A stretch of DNA of 64,000 nucleotides from Cytobacillus massiliigabonensis (GCF_900199725.1 NZ_LT904904.1:1195377-1259376), one strand, 5' to 3'; numbered from the stretch's first letter, positions 25,870-35,956 are shown. Numbers and translations are program-made. The notes: a model not told the origin generated them from the letters alone.

Positions 25870-27456
25870 ATGAAACGAGAAGATCTATTGGCACCGGAAA
25901 AGTATAATCTAGTTGCTGAAATGGAGCGTTATGCAGAAGATACGGGCAGGCTGGCAATTAGATGGGAAGATGAACAGGGAGAGAAAAAAGAAGTTACATA
26001 CAGTGAATTATTAAAAAATGCAAATAAAATCAGCAATGTTTTTGCGAAATATGGTTTAGAAAAAGGGGATGTCGTTCTTGTTATCGTTCCGCGGCTAATT
26101 GAAGCTTATCAAGTATATATTGCTGCCTTGAAGGCAGGGCTTGTTGTTATTCCAAGCTCTGAGATGCTTCGCTCAAAAGACCTTCAATATAGAATGACTC
26201 ATGGGGATGTAAAAGGAATTATCAGCTATTATCCGTATGTAGACCAATTCTCAAAAATAAAAGAGGCTGAATCTTTGCAGAAATTTGTTATTGGCGGTCA
26301 ATCAGTGAATTGGACGGATTTAAATAGTGAAATGGATCAGGCGTCTGATGAGTTTCCAATTGCAGATACGAAACAGGATGACATGGCCTTCCTTTCTTAT
26401 ACATCAGGTACAACAGGAAACCCTAAAGGGGTCGTGCATACACATGGATGGGCTTATGCACATCTCAGAACGGCTGCTCCAAACTGGTTATGCATTGAAG
26501 AGGGCGATACAGTTTGGGCAACTGCAGGACCTGGATGGCAGAAATGGATATGGAGTCCTTTCTTATCCGTTCTAGGTTCGGGAGCAACTGGGTTCGTGTA
26601 TAATGGAAAATTCGAGCCAATGAAATATTTACAGCTACTAGGAGATTATAATGTGAATGTTCTATGCTGTACACCGACAGAATACCGCATAATGGCTAAA
26701 GCGGACAATCTCCATGAGTACAAGCTTCCGCATCTTCGCAGTGCAGTATCAGCGGGTGAACCATTAAATCGAGAAGTTATCGATATTTTTAAGAAAAACT
26801 TCAATGTAGATGTACGTGATGGCTATGGTCAAACGGAAAATACTTTACTCGTTGGTGTGACAAAAGGAATGGCGCTAAAACCTGGTTCAATGGGAAAACC
26901 GACTCCTGGGAATCGTGTGGAAATTATTAATGAAGATGGGAAGCCATGCGGCGTAAATGAAGTAGGAGATATTGCCGTACATGCTGAAACACCAGCTCTA
27001 TTTAAGAACTACTACAAAGATCCAGAAAGAACAGCAATGCAATTCCGCGGGGATTATTATGTAACAGGGGATAAAGCGAAAATGGATGAGGAAGGCTACT
27101 TCTGGTTTGAAGGGCGGGGAGATGATATTATCATTAGTTCAGGCTACACAATTGGACCATTTGAAGTGGAAGATGCCCTTGTTAAACATCCTTCAGTTAA
27201 GGAATGTGCAGTAGTTGCAAGTCCAGATGAAGTTCGCGGATATATTGTTAAAGCCTTTGTAGTATTGCGTGAAGGGGTGGATGAAAAAGATCCTGACTTG
27301 ATCACGAATCTTCAGGAACATGTGAAGGAGCTTACTGCACCATATAAATATCCACGTAAAATCGAGTTTTTAGCTGAGTTGCCGAAGACTACTTCAGGGA
27401 AAATTCGTCGGATAGAGCTTAGGAAAAAGGAAATGGAAACAGCTGCGCAAAAATAA
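25870..27456 (+). CDS. mbcS: Acyl-CoA synthetase MbcS (short branched-chain)
   Basis: This AMP-forming acyl-CoA ligase in B. subtilis (YtcI/MbcS) activates methylbutyrate-type acids for branched fatty acid synthesis. The 528 residues show SYTSGTTGNPKG, GYGQTE, TGDKAKMD and the C-terminal lysine motif PKTTSGKIRR. It is related to but distinct from acsA (shorter, SSEM in the acyl pocket region). The ATG at 25870 is favoured over 25867 because AGGGGGAG would be only about 2 bases from the latter. Substrate is inferred from synteny. Confidence 0.85.
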   Translation: MKREDLLAPEKYNLVAEMERYAEDTGRLAIRWEDEQGEKKEVTYSELLKNANKISNVFAKYGLEKGDVVLVIVPRLIEAYQVYIAALKAGLVVIPSSEMLRSKDLQYRMTHGDVKGIISYYPYVDQFSKIKEAESLQKFVIGGQSVNWTDLNSEMDQASDEFPIADTKQDDMAFLSYTSGTTGNPKGVVHTHGWAYAHLRTAAPNWLCIEEGDTVWATAGPGWQKWIWSPFLSVLGSGATGFVYNGKFEPMKYLQLLGDYNVNVLCCTPTEYRIMAKADNLHEYKLPHLRSAVSAGEPLNREVIDIFKKNFNVDVRDGYGQTENTLLVGVTKGMALKPGSMGKPTPGNRVEIINEDGKPCGVNEVGDIAVHAETPALFKNYYKDPERTAMQFRGDYYVTGDKAKMDEEGYFWFEGRGDDIIISSGYTIGPFEVEDALVKHPSVKECAVVASPDEVRGYIVKAFVVLREGVDEKDPDLITNLQEHVKELTAPYKYPRKIEFLAELPKTTSGKIRRIELRKKEMETAAQK

Positions 27457-27471
27457 TATGAGGCGTATCGA

Positions 27472-27498
27472 TGCAGGCGGGAGTGCGCCTGCATTTTT
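27472..27498 (+). terminator. mbcS terminator
   Basis: TGCAGGCG pairs with CGCCTGCA around GGAGTG, followed by TTTTT. Confidence 0.8.
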
Positions 27499-27536
27499 GA
27501 TATAGTAAAATTGCAGAATTAAGGGAGAGAGATGCT

Positions 27537-29162
27537 TTGGGTACTTTATGGTATGGAGGTAATATTTACACAATGCAAGAAGAAAATCATCTAGCGGAGG
27601 CAGTTTTTACAAGGGCGGATAAAATTATTGAAATTGGACCAATCCAGACCCTTGAGGAAAAGTATGGAAATGAAATGGTCAGCAAGATGGATTTACAAGG
27701 GAGAACGATGCTTCCGGGATTTACTGATAGCCATATGCATTTAATCGGGCATGGAGAAAAGTTAATTCGCTTGGATTTATCTAACTGTCTATCGAAGGAA
27801 GCTGTTTTTCAAGCTGTGCAGCAATACGCAGAAACGCTTGAGGAGGGTGAATGGCTTATAGGAGAAGGCTGGAATGAAAACTTATGGGAGAAATCTGAAC
27901 CTATTGTTGCAGAAGAGATAGATGAACTTGTTACTGATCATCCTGTTATATTAAAGCGAGTTTGCCGTCATGCACTTGTTGCCAATTCACTTGCTTTAAA
28001 AGCAGCCTCCATTAACGAACATACGGGAAATCCTTCTGGTGGTGTCATTGAAAAGGATGAGTTTGGCATGCCGAATGGGCTGTTAAAGGATCAAGCTCAG
28101 GAATTGGTATTTAATGTGCTTCCAGAGATTTCTGAAGCCTATTTAAAAAAGGCCCTTCGTGCAGCAATAAAAGATGCAAATAAACTTGGATTCATAGGAG
28201 CACATACGGAAGATTTAAATTACTATGGTGGCTATGAAAAGACTTATAGGGCTTTCAAGCAAGTAATTGAGGAAGAGGGTCAGCTTTTCCGTGCACATCT
28301 TCTAGTTCATCATGAGGTCGTTGATGACATGAAAATTGCGGGTCAGCATTTTTTAAGCGGGAATGATTGGCTTGAATTTGGAGCAATGAAAATTTTTGCG
28401 GATGGGGCACTAGGCGGAAGAACGGCATTGCTTAGTCACCCGTATGCAGATGATCCGTCTACAACAGGAATAGCGATTTTTTCACAGCAGCAATTGGACG
28501 GACTAGTTAAAAAGGCGAGGGAATATAAGCTCCCAGTCGCTATCCATGCCATTGGGGACTTAGCATTTGAGATGACCTTGAATTCAATCGAAAAGTATCC
28601 CATAAACGTTGAAGGTAGAGATCGTCTTATTCATGCGCAGATTTTGCGAAAAGAGCTAATTGAACGTGCGAAAAAGCTGCCGCTTATCCTTGACATTCAG
28701 CCAAGGTTTCTTGCTTCAGATTTCCCTTGGGTCATCGACCGGATTGGTAAAGAACATATGGACTGCTGTTATGCGTGGAAAACCTTATTGTCTGCAGGGC
28801 TGCCGTGTGCAGGAGGGTCAGATGCACCTATAGAACCATTAAATCCGTTCTTAGGTATTCATGCTGCGGTAACAAGGACGAATATTCATGATCCAGAGAA
28901 AAAGGTCTATAATCAAAATGAAGCGTTAACAATTTATGAAGCCGTTTGCTTATTTACAAAAGGCAGTGCTTACGCTGCCAGTCATGAAAATGATCGAGGC
29001 ATGATAAAAGAAGGCTTTTTAGCTGATTTTACTATTTTAGAAGAAGATATCTTTAAAATGACTCCAGATGAAATTGCTGATATAGCAGTTTCGCAAACGG
29101 TAATCGGGGGTCAAATTGTGTTTGATTCACAAATGGATGAAAGTGAATCCCCTATCCGATAA
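27537..29162 (+). CDS. ytcJ: Amidohydrolase family protein YtcJ
   Basis: This putative metal-dependent hydrolase of the amidohydrolase superfamily has an unknown substrate. The HxH metal pair appears in DSHMHLIGHG near residue 67, further ligands in HAIGD near 338, and the catalytic Asp probably in GGSDAPIEP near 430. Its 541 residues match the YtcJ subgroup. Start is TTG with AGGGAG upstream; a nearby ATG (27532) is out of frame. The order mbcS-ytcJ follows B. subtilis ytcI-ytcJ. Confidence 0.88.
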   Translation: MGTLWYGGNIYTMQEENHLAEAVFTRADKIIEIGPIQTLEEKYGNEMVSKMDLQGRTMLPGFTDSHMHLIGHGEKLIRLDLSNCLSKEAVFQAVQQYAETLEEGEWLIGEGWNENLWEKSEPIVAEEIDELVTDHPVILKRVCRHALVANSLALKAASINEHTGNPSGGVIEKDEFGMPNGLLKDQAQELVFNVLPEISEAYLKKALRAAIKDANKLGFIGAHTEDLNYYGGYEKTYRAFKQVIEEEGQLFRAHLLVHHEVVDDMKIAGQHFLSGNDWLEFGAMKIFADGALGGRTALLSHPYADDPSTTGIAIFSQQQLDGLVKKAREYKLPVAIHAIGDLAFEMTLNSIEKYPINVEGRDRLIHAQILRKELIERAKKLPLILDIQPRFLASDFPWVIDRIGKEHMDCCYAWKTLLSAGLPCAGGSDAPIEPLNPFLGIHAAVTRTNIHDPEKKVYNQNEALTIYEAVCLFTKGSAYAASHENDRGMIKEGFLADFTILEEDIFKMTPDEIADIAVSQTVIGGQIVFDSQMDESESPIR

Positions 29163-29252
29163 TTTTATAGAAAAAATAAACATTGTCAGCATCTTACAAT
29201 ACAGCCTATAATATAAATATTTCGATAATAGAAAGAATTGAGGCTAGTGAAG

Positions 29253-30185
29253 ATGAAAAACAATGAAGGACAAATGGGGATTATTTATGCAGGATTCTCG
29301 TATTTTTTATGGGGATTATTGCCGATTTACTGGAAACTCGTACAACATGTGAGTGCAGATGAAATTTTGGCCAATCGAATTTTTTGGTCCTTTTTCTTTA
29401 TGGTTGCCGTTCTGTTCTTTACAAAAAAATGGGGGGCATTTATCCAAACGCTCATCCATTTTCGCTCGAATAAAAAACAATTAGCAGCCCTAGTAGTTGC
29501 CTCTCTTTTTGTTAGCTGTAACTGGTTCATCTACATCTGGGCGGTTAATTCTGGGCACTTAATTGAAGCAAGTCTTGGATATTATATTAATCCGCTAGTC
29601 AGTGTAATCCTGGGGATGATTGTTTTTAGAGAGAAGCTGACATTAACCCAGTATGCATCATTTGGAATGGCATTAATCGGTGTACTCATATTAACGATTT
29701 CTTACGGACAGTTCCCCTGGATATCTATTTTTCTTGCATTATCATTTGGTTTATACGGTTTAGTGAAAAAAATGGTGACCGTAGATTCTGCAATTGGTTT
29801 AACATTAGAAACACTGATTGTTGCTCCTTTTGCGCTTATTTACATGGTTATTTTATTTGTGAATGGCTCTCATTCATTTTTAGCTGTATCAGCCGGAACA
29901 GATTTATTATTAATAGGTGCTGGAGCAGCAACGGCTGTGCCCCTTCTCTATTTTGCAAAAGGAGCGCAAAAAATTCCTATGTCAACGCTAGGGTTTTTAC
30001 AATTTATTGCGCCAACTTTAACATTAATTCTCGGGGTATTTATTTATCATGAACATTTTTCTAACATTCATTTAATCTCGTTTTTATTTATCTGGACAGC
30101 CATTTCTATCTATTCTCTTACAAAAACTAAGTTATTTACCCAGCTTGAAGCGAAATGGAAAAAAGGGAAAAGTGTTGGCATATAA
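29253..30185 (+). CDS. rarD: EamA/RhaT-family transporter RarD
   Basis: This is a drug/metabolite-superfamily carrier with ten predicted membrane helices in two EamA halves. It begins MGIIYAGFSYFLWGLLPIYWK, the RarD signature. The name comes from a chloramphenicol-sensitivity annotation; the real substrate is unknown. The ATG at 29253 has only a modest TGAGG site; a TTG 15 bases upstream is an alternative. The gene ends 48 bases before the next ATG, so the two may be one transcript. Confidence 0.88.
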   Translation: MKNNEGQMGIIYAGFSYFLWGLLPIYWKLVQHVSADEILANRIFWSFFFMVAVLFFTKKWGAFIQTLIHFRSNKKQLAALVVASLFVSCNWFIYIWAVNSGHLIEASLGYYINPLVSVILGMIVFREKLTLTQYASFGMALIGVLILTISYGQFPWISIFLALSFGLYGLVKKMVTVDSAIGLTLETLIVAPFALIYMVILFVNGSHSFLAVSAGTDLLLIGAGAATAVPLLYFAKGAQKIPMSTLGFLQFIAPTLTLILGVFIYHEHFSNIHLISFLFIWTAISIYSLTKTKLFTQLEAKWKKGKSVGI

Positions 30186-30232
30186 TACTAAATTTTATTA
30201 AGGATAGTGAACAAGAAGGAGTCATTAAAGAG

Positions 30233-31846
30233 ATGGAAAACTTGAAGATGCAATCAGCTGACCAATTACTTACTTTATTAAATGATCTTGTTTCTATTGG
30301 CAGTATATCTCTATCAGAAGCAGAAATACAATTTCCATTAAGAGTTGAGCATCATTTAAAGCAGGTCCCTTATTTCTCGACCCACCCTTCCTATATCACG
30401 AACCATTTAACAACAGATGGCAGATCGTTTTTAACTGCATTATATAAACATGAAGAAGCGGTTAAAACTGTTGTTATGATCAGCCATTTTGATGTTGTCA
30501 ACGTTGAAGACTATGGAGATATGAAGCATCTTGCTTTTCAGCCACTTGAATTGACGGAGGCGCTTTTTAACCGGGCAGATGGACTGCCAGAGGATGCAAG
30601 AGAAGATTTGGAAAGCAAGGAATGGCTTTTTGGCCGCGGAACGATGGATATGAAATGTGGCCTCGTTCAGCACATGTCTTTGCTGGAAAGAGCTTCAATT
30701 GAACAATGGAAGCTGAATTTATTATTGCTAACGGTTCCTGATGAAGAGGTCAACTCTGTTGGGATGAGGGAAGCCGTTCCGAAGCTGCTGCAGCTGGCTG
30801 AGGAGCATGCATTGAACTACACGCTATTTTTAAACTCTGAGCCCATGTTTGCTTTAGAACCAAATGATAAAAATCATTATTTTTACACCGGAACAATCGG
30901 AAAAATCATGCCTGCGGCTCTTTGTTTTGGGAAGGAAACTCATGTAGGGGAACCTCTTTCAGGCTTAAATGCTGCTTGGATGACATCCGTGCTGACTCAA
31001 GAGATTGAATGGAACGAAAATCTTTGTGAAACCGCAGATGGCCAAATGAGCCCTCCTCCGACATTGTTATGGCAGAGGGATTTAAAAAAGGATTATACAA
31101 CGCAAATTCCTCATCGATCTGTTAGTCTATATAATCTTTTATTGATGAAAAGAAATGCTGCAGATGTAATGGAAGAGGTAAAGAGCATTGCTGAAGCAGC
31201 AGCAAAAAAGATGGAACATTTTATGCAAGAAAAGTATCGCACCTTTCAGCTTGATTCAAGCCAGCTGCCAAGTATACGCGTATTATTATTTGAAGAATTA
31301 AAACAATATGCTTGCAAGAAAATGGGATATGAATTTATTGAAGTTCTGGAGCAGTCAGTTGTTACACAAACAATAGGAGATAGCCGTGAACAATCCATTC
31401 AAGTTGTTGATCAATTAGCTATGCTTTGCCAAGAGCTTGGTCCAATGATTATTTTGTTCTATGCACCTCCGTATTATCCAGCAATTAATACTGCTGATCA
31501 TCCGATTATACAAGAGCTTTCTGACTCAATTATTCATTATTCAAAGGAACAGTTTGGATTTGAATTATTGCCGGTGGATTATTTTAATGGAATATGTGAT
31601 TTGAGCTATGCGGGTCTTCAAGGAGATCTTTCGGAAATGTACCAGTTTGATACGAATTTGCCTGGAGGACAGGAGCTTTACTCCATTCCCTTTCAGGATA
31701 TGTCAAAGCTGACTGCACCTGTCATTAACGTTGGTCCAATCGGCAGAGATGCTCATAAAAAAACTGAGCGGCTCCATATGCCATTTGCCTTTGAACAGCT
31801 GCCAAAACTATTAACGCACCTTTTGTTAACGCATATGGATCAGTGA
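30233..31846 (+). CDS. M20-family metallohydrolase, RocB-like
   Basis: This putative zinc amidohydrolase resembles RocB of the arginine-catabolic operon, whose reaction is not defined. The M20 metal ligands are all visible: SHFDVV, GRGTMDMKCG, PDEEVNS, LNSEPM and a C-terminal GRDAHKKTERLHMP. The 537 residues are longer than classic M20 peptidases, as RocB is. AGAAGGA lies 12 bases before the ATG at 30233. No other roc genes are nearby; it follows rarD. Catalysis is likely intact, substrate unknown. Confidence 0.78.
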   Translation: MENLKMQSADQLLTLLNDLVSIGSISLSEAEIQFPLRVEHHLKQVPYFSTHPSYITNHLTTDGRSFLTALYKHEEAVKTVVMISHFDVVNVEDYGDMKHLAFQPLELTEALFNRADGLPEDAREDLESKEWLFGRGTMDMKCGLVQHMSLLERASIEQWKLNLLLLTVPDEEVNSVGMREAVPKLLQLAEEHALNYTLFLNSEPMFALEPNDKNHYFYTGTIGKIMPAALCFGKETHVGEPLSGLNAAWMTSVLTQEIEWNENLCETADGQMSPPPTLLWQRDLKKDYTTQIPHRSVSLYNLLLMKRNAADVMEEVKSIAEAAAKKMEHFMQEKYRTFQLDSSQLPSIRVLLFEELKQYACKKMGYEFIEVLEQSVVTQTIGDSREQSIQVVDQLAMLCQELGPMIILFYAPPYYPAINTADHPIIQELSDSIIHYSKEQFGFELLPVDYFNGICDLSYAGLQGDLSEMYQFDTNLPGGQELYSIPFQDMSKLTAPVINVGPIGRDAHKKTERLHMPFAFEQLPKLLTHLLLTHMDQ

Positions 31847-31885
31847 AAAGGTAGAAATGTGAAAAATTTGAAATAGCAATGTTAA

Positions 31886-31921
31886 AAGCAGAAAAATTCA
31901 AATGGATTCTTCTGCTTTTTC
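31886..31921 (+). terminator. Terminator of the RocB-like gene
   Basis: AAAAGCAGAA pairs with TTCTGCTTTT. Confidence 0.78.
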
Positions 31922-31980
31922 GTATAATGAAGGAAAAAAGATTGACTAGGTAACGAGAGAAATTCTTTCATCAATTGGAT

Positions 31981-32490
31981 GAAGGCCAAAACTCGATTGG
32001 ATACAAGAATAAGGTCCTTCATCCAAGGTATGAAGACCAAAACTCGATTGGAAAATGAGAATAAGGTCCTTCATCCAAGGAATGAAGGCCAAAACTCGAT
32101 TTGAAAATGAAAATAAGGTCCTTTTTCCAAGGTATGAAGGACAAAACTCGATTGGAAAATGAAAATAAGGTCCTTCATCCAAGGTATGAAGGCCAAAACT
32201 CGATTTGGAAACGAGAATAAGGTCCTTCATCTAAGGTATGAAGACCAAAATTCGATTGGAAACGAGAAAAAGGTCCTTCATCCAAGGAATGAAGGCCAAA
32301 ACTCGATTGGAAAACGAGAATAAGGTCCTTCATCCAAGGTATGAAGGCCAAAACTCGATTGGAAAATGAGAATAAGGTCCTTCATTCAAGGAATGAAGGC
32401 CAAAACTCGATTGGAAAATGAAAATAAGGTCCTTCATCCAAGGAATGAAGACCAAAACTCAACTAGAAAACGGGTGCAAGGCCCTTCATT
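31981..32490. repeat. Tandem array of about ten 51-52 bp units, each with an inner hairpin
   Basis: Units start with GAAGGCC or GAAGACC at 31981, 32032, 32084, 32136, 32188, 32240, 32291, 32343, 32395 and 32447. Each carries AAAACTCGATTGGAAAA, then AAGGTCCTTCATCCAAGG. GGTCCTTCAT pairs with the next ATGAAGG(A/G)CC, so every junction folds. The last unit is degraded. The rest of the gap (31922-31980, 32491-32623) shows no gene. The whole unit repeats, so this is not a CRISPR array. Confidence 0.92.
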
Positions 32491-32623
32491 AGAACCTTAA
32501 AGTGGGATTGCTCGTATAAAGGCTTTTAATTATATCAGTTAGAAAAAATTGCTTCAGCAGTGTTTATGCTGTACGAGTATCATCATTGGCTTGTTGTTGG
32601 TATTCCAGATTTGTGAGCTTTTC

Positions 32624-33424
32624 TTATAGAAATGTCCTCTTTACTTTCTCCCAGAAAGAATTGTCCTTCAGCTTTACGGTTTTAATTTTCTTGTCGCTAA
32701 GTTTGATATCTATTTTCTTCACATGCTGAATGCTCAGCGCTTCATTATCCATCCCCATCGTTGGATGGTCATTTCCATCCTGTACAACACCTAATGTAAG
32801 CTTTCGTTCTCCGCTTAGAATAAAGGAAGAGCCGAGTGTTCGATACCGGTTATTATTTAACGAAGCCATTTCACTTACTTGCAAGCAAGGCAGCAGCGGA
32901 TCAACAACAGAACCCCTCAGCGATTTATTGTATGCAGTACTTCCTGTAGGAGTAGCTACAACCATGCCATCACCTCGGAATGTTTCAAAATGAAGGTCGT
33001 CAATATATACATCTAGTAAAAAGGTTTTAATTATCGCAGATCGGATGCTAAATTCGTTTAAGCAATGAAAGGATGTTTGATCGTCTACTGTAATCTCAAT
33101 GGTCGGGTAGCGACGAACTTCAATTTGCTCCTCTGTCATTGCTTCAATCATTTTGGGCTGGTCATCTAAATGGAAGTCACAGTAAAGACTAAGGCTTCCA
33201 GTTGTAGAAATCCCTGCATATAAACAATCATCTCGAAACCCCGTTTTCCTTACTGCCTGCAAAAATGCACCATCTCCGCCAATACTTACAATGATATTAG
33301 CTTTTTTAAAATCGGAAACAATATTGAAATCATATCTAGCAGCAAGCTCGTAAAGGGGTTTCACCTTCTCTAGCATTTCTGCATCCTTTTTATGATAGAA
33401 AAATAAATTTCGACGAACAGACAT
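32624..33424 (-). CDS. nadK2: NAD kinase (second paralogue, YtdI/PpnKB)
   Basis: It phosphorylates NAD to NADP. The GGDG nucleotide motif appears as SIGGDGAFLQAVRKTG near residue 60, and the second signature as TPTGSTAYNKSLRGSVV near 150. The 266 residues match B. subtilis YtdI. The ATG at 33424 has GGAGGAAT upstream; an earlier in-frame start has no ribosome site. It is divergent from sppA, as in B. subtilis. Confidence 0.93.
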   Translation of the reverse strand: MSVRRNLFFYHKKDAEMLEKVKPLYELAARYDFNIVSDFKKANIIVSIGGDGAFLQAVRKTGFRDDCLYAGISTTGSLSLYCDFHLDDQPKMIEAMTEEQIEVRRYPTIEITVDDQTSFHCLNEFSIRSAIIKTFLLDVYIDDLHFETFRGDGMVVATPTGSTAYNKSLRGSVVDPLLPCLQVSEMASLNNNRYRTLGSSFILSGERKLTLGVVQDGNDHPTMGMDNEALSIQHVKKIDIKLSDKKIKTVKLKDNSFWEKVKRTFL

Positions 33425-33578
33425 ATCGATTCCTCCAGACGATGGGTATTGTACGTAAGTTTTACCCATATTATAAATTTTTTGGTATGATAATGGTTGT
33501 CGAAATCAGTTTACACGTTTTTGAAACATTTTAAAAGTTAATCCGTAAAGACTATTGGACAATAAGGAGGATGATTAA

Positions 33579-34589
33579 ATGAATGGAAAACGATGGGCGG
33601 CATTAGCCATCGCAGCAGCATTATTTTTGTTTTCTATAGTTACAAATATTGCCTCAGGTATTATGTTTAGTGATGTAGAAAGCTCGATAACGGAAATTTT
33701 TGCCAGCACCGATGCTCCTTTTATGGAAGAAGTAGTGGAAGAGGGCAGCGAATTAAAAAAGATTGCCGTGCTCGATGTGAATGGAACGATCCAGGATACT
33801 GGTGAAGCGACATCGCTTTTTGCAACAGGAGGCTACAACCATAAAGGATTTATGGACAGGCTAGAGCAGGTAAAAGAAGATGATACTGTAAAGGCTGTCA
33901 TCATTCAAGTGAACTCGCCAGGAGGCGGAGTAGTTGAAAGCGCCCAAATTCATGACAAAATAAAAGAAATTCAAAAGGAAACAAAAAAGCCAATTTATAT
34001 TTCAATGGGCTCCATGGCTGCATCTGGAGGCTATTATATTTCGGCACCTGCAGATAAAATCTTTGCCAGCCCGGAAACGTTAACTGGATCTCTTGGTGTG
34101 ATTATGCAAGGAGTAAATTATGCGGGTCTAGCTGAAAAATATGGAGTTGATTTCGTCACAATTAAAAGCGGTCCCTACAAAGATATTATGAGTCCATCAA
34201 GAGAAATGACAGAGGAGGAGAAACAAATTCTTCAATCGATGATTAATAATTCATATGAAGGATTTGTGAAAGTCATTTCTGAAGGGCGTAATATACCTGC
34301 TGCAAAAGTGAAAGAAATTGCTGATGGAAGAATTTATGATGGCCGTCAGGCATTGGAACTAAATTTAATTGACGGGTTTGGCTATGTTGAAGATGTTATT
34401 GATGTATTAAAGAAAGATCATAAATTGAAAGGAGCAAAGGTAGTTAAATATACGGACAACCTTGGCTTTGGCTCTTTATTTAGTATGGGAGCACAAAAAA
34501 TAATGGGGCAAGATATCGAAATGACAGGCTTGATGAAAATGCTGTCACAGCCTAATTCTCCAAGACTGATGTATCTATATGCGGAATAG
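33579..34589 (+). CDS. sppA: Signal peptide peptidase SppA
   Basis: This membrane Ser/Lys protease degrades leftover signal peptides and in B. subtilis also protects against some lantibiotics. One N-terminal membrane helix (about 7-25) is followed by a ClpP-like extracytoplasmic domain. Ser149 in MAASGGYYI and Lys201 in GPYKDI have the same 52-residue spacing as B. subtilis S147/K199. The 336 residues match the short Gram-positive form. AAGGAGGATG precedes the ATG. yteJ follows 11 bases later. Confidence 0.95.
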   Translation: MNGKRWAALAIAAALFLFSIVTNIASGIMFSDVESSITEIFASTDAPFMEEVVEEGSELKKIAVLDVNGTIQDTGEATSLFATGGYNHKGFMDRLEQVKEDDTVKAVIIQVNSPGGGVVESAQIHDKIKEIQKETKKPIYISMGSMAASGGYYISAPADKIFASPETLTGSLGVIMQGVNYAGLAEKYGVDFVTIKSGPYKDIMSPSREMTEEEKQILQSMINNSYEGFVKVISEGRNIPAAKVKEIADGRIYDGRQALELNLIDGFGYVEDVIDVLKKDHKLKGAKVVKYTDNLGFGSLFSMGAQKIMGQDIEMTGLMKMLSQPNSPRLMYLYAE

Positions 34590-34600
34590 GAGATGTAAAG

Positions 34601-35167
34601 ATGACTTCAAATGAGACGAATGAAAGGGATCATAAAAATAGTGAGATTATCGAAGATCTAACTATTGAAAAAGAAGATCCAGTTTTGATAAAAGACACCT
34701 CTACTAAACCACAGCTTACTAGAGAGAACAGTCATTTGATCGGCAATCATATTCCGGTTAGATTTGCTGGATTTTGGATGCGTTTTTGGGCGTATTTGCT
34801 TGATTTAATTGTAATCGGCAGTATTGAGCGGCTAATCGTCAATCCGATATTCAGAATGCTCGATATTTCATTAAATGAATTTAGTATCTTTGCACCGATC
34901 TCAATTGTGACAGCCATTATTTTTTATGCCTATTTTGTGTTAATGACGCGATTCTTTAATCAAACGTTAGGGAAGATGGTATTTGGCATTAAGGTTGTTG
35001 ATTTAGAGGGGAATCATTTGTCATGGCGCACCATTCTATTTAGGGAATGGATTGGACGATTCATATCTGCTACGCTTGTCGTTGGCTATGTGATTGTTGC
35101 GTTTTTGCCAAAAAAGCAAGGATTACATGATTTGTTTTCAGATACAACAGTAGTTCATGAAAAATAG
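34601..35167 (+). CDS. yteJ: RDD-family membrane protein YteJ (SppA inhibitor SppI)
   Basis: This membrane protein has a polar, charged N-terminal tail (about 1-50) and an RDD domain with three to four helices (AGFWMRFWAYLLDLI; NQTLGKMVFGIKVV; KKQGLHDLFSDT). In B. subtilis YteJ is reported to inhibit SppA through its cytoplasmic part, and the sppA-yteJ pairing here agrees. It is 11 bases downstream of sppA, in the same operon, followed by a terminator. Confidence 0.9.
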   Translation: MTSNETNERDHKNSEIIEDLTIEKEDPVLIKDTSTKPQLTRENSHLIGNHIPVRFAGFWMRFWAYLLDLIVIGSIERLIVNPIFRMLDISLNEFSIFAPISIVTAIIFYAYFVLMTRFFNQTLGKMVFGIKVVDLEGNHLSWRTILFREWIGRFISATLVVGYVIVAFLPKKQGLHDLFSDTTVVHEK

Positions 35168-35168
35168 C

Positions 35169-35203
35169 AATAAACCTGCTTAGCTGGCAGGTTTATTTTT
35201 TTT
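35169..35203 (+). terminator. sppA-yteJ terminator
   Basis: AATAAACCTGC pairs with GCAGGTTTATT, followed by a T-run. Confidence 0.88.
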
Positions 35204-35243
35204 GTATTCGGAAATACTATTAGGCTGAAAGGGTGTGAAGTAA

Positions 35244-35939
35244 TTGAAATGGCTGCTCATCACCTTAATCGTTCTTATTCTATTAATTATTAGTGTGATT
35301 TTAACGAAAGTAAAAATTCTCCTATATTACTATCACAACAATGACAATGACCATTTAAAAATTGAGTTTAAAGCATGGTTTGGATTAATTAAGTATAAAA
35401 AGGAAATTCCTCTTATTAAAATTGATGATAATTCACCAACCATTGTGACAAAGGGAGCGAAAACTGCTGGACCTCTAGGGGGTGAAAAGGAGCAAGAGGC
35501 GAAACAATATTCAGCCGAGGACCTATTAAACAGTTTGCAGGATACAAAAGAGCTTCTAACACATGTTGTCTCATTGCACCGGATCGTTCGAAAATTTTTA
35601 AACACCATTTCTATCAAGGAATTCTCTTGGCATACAATGGTCGGAGTTGGAGATGCAGCCTATACGGGCATGCTTACAGGTGCTTTTTGGGCATTAAAAG
35701 GGAGTGTAATCGGGCTAATCAGCCACTATATGAAGTTGAAGGAGGCACCAACGATAACGATTACTCCGCAATTCCAATTTGCTGTTTCACAAACGGTCAT
35801 TTCATGTATTTTTCAATTTCGAATCGGACATGCTATGGTAGCAGGTATCAAATTAATTAAATATTGGAAGGGCGGAATGGCTGCTTTCAAAACAAAGCCT
35901 TTATCCGCCTTGTCTAATGATAAAACTAAAACAGTATAG
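35244..35939 (+). CDS. ytfI: DUF2953 protein YtfI
   Basis: This protein of unknown function begins with one membrane helix (about 3-20), then a 210-residue domain typical of DUF2953 (IEFKAWFGLIKYKKEIPLIKID; ISIKEFSWHTMVGVGDAAYTG; ITITPQF). The start is TTG, with AAAGGGTGTG about 8 bases upstream. It precedes the spore germination gene ytfJ by 17 bases, so a sporulation role is suggested by context only. Confidence 0.87.
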   Translation: MKWLLITLIVLILLIISVILTKVKILLYYYHNNDNDHLKIEFKAWFGLIKYKKEIPLIKIDDNSPTIVTKGAKTAGPLGGEKEQEAKQYSAEDLLNSLQDTKELLTHVVSLHRIVRKFLNTISIKEFSWHTMVGVGDAAYTGMLTGAFWALKGSVIGLISHYMKLKEAPTITITPQFQFAVSQTVISCIFQFRIGHAMVAGIKLIKYWKGGMAAFKTKPLSALSNDKTKTV

Positions 35940-35956
35940 AAGGGGAGGCTTTCGTT

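Noticed and set aside
29253..31846. rarD plus M20 hydrolase as a new drug-resistance cassette
   Set aside because: Both are common chromosomal families; rarD annotation gives no substrate, and there is no sign of transfer.
31946..32230. 94-codon open frame on the minus strand within the repeat array
   Set aside because: The unit length is not a multiple of three, the frame only drifts through the array, and no ribosome site is seen.
31981..32490. Regular repeats that could be taken for a CRISPR array
   Set aside because: The whole 51-52 bp unit is conserved; there are no variable spacers and no cas genes nearby.
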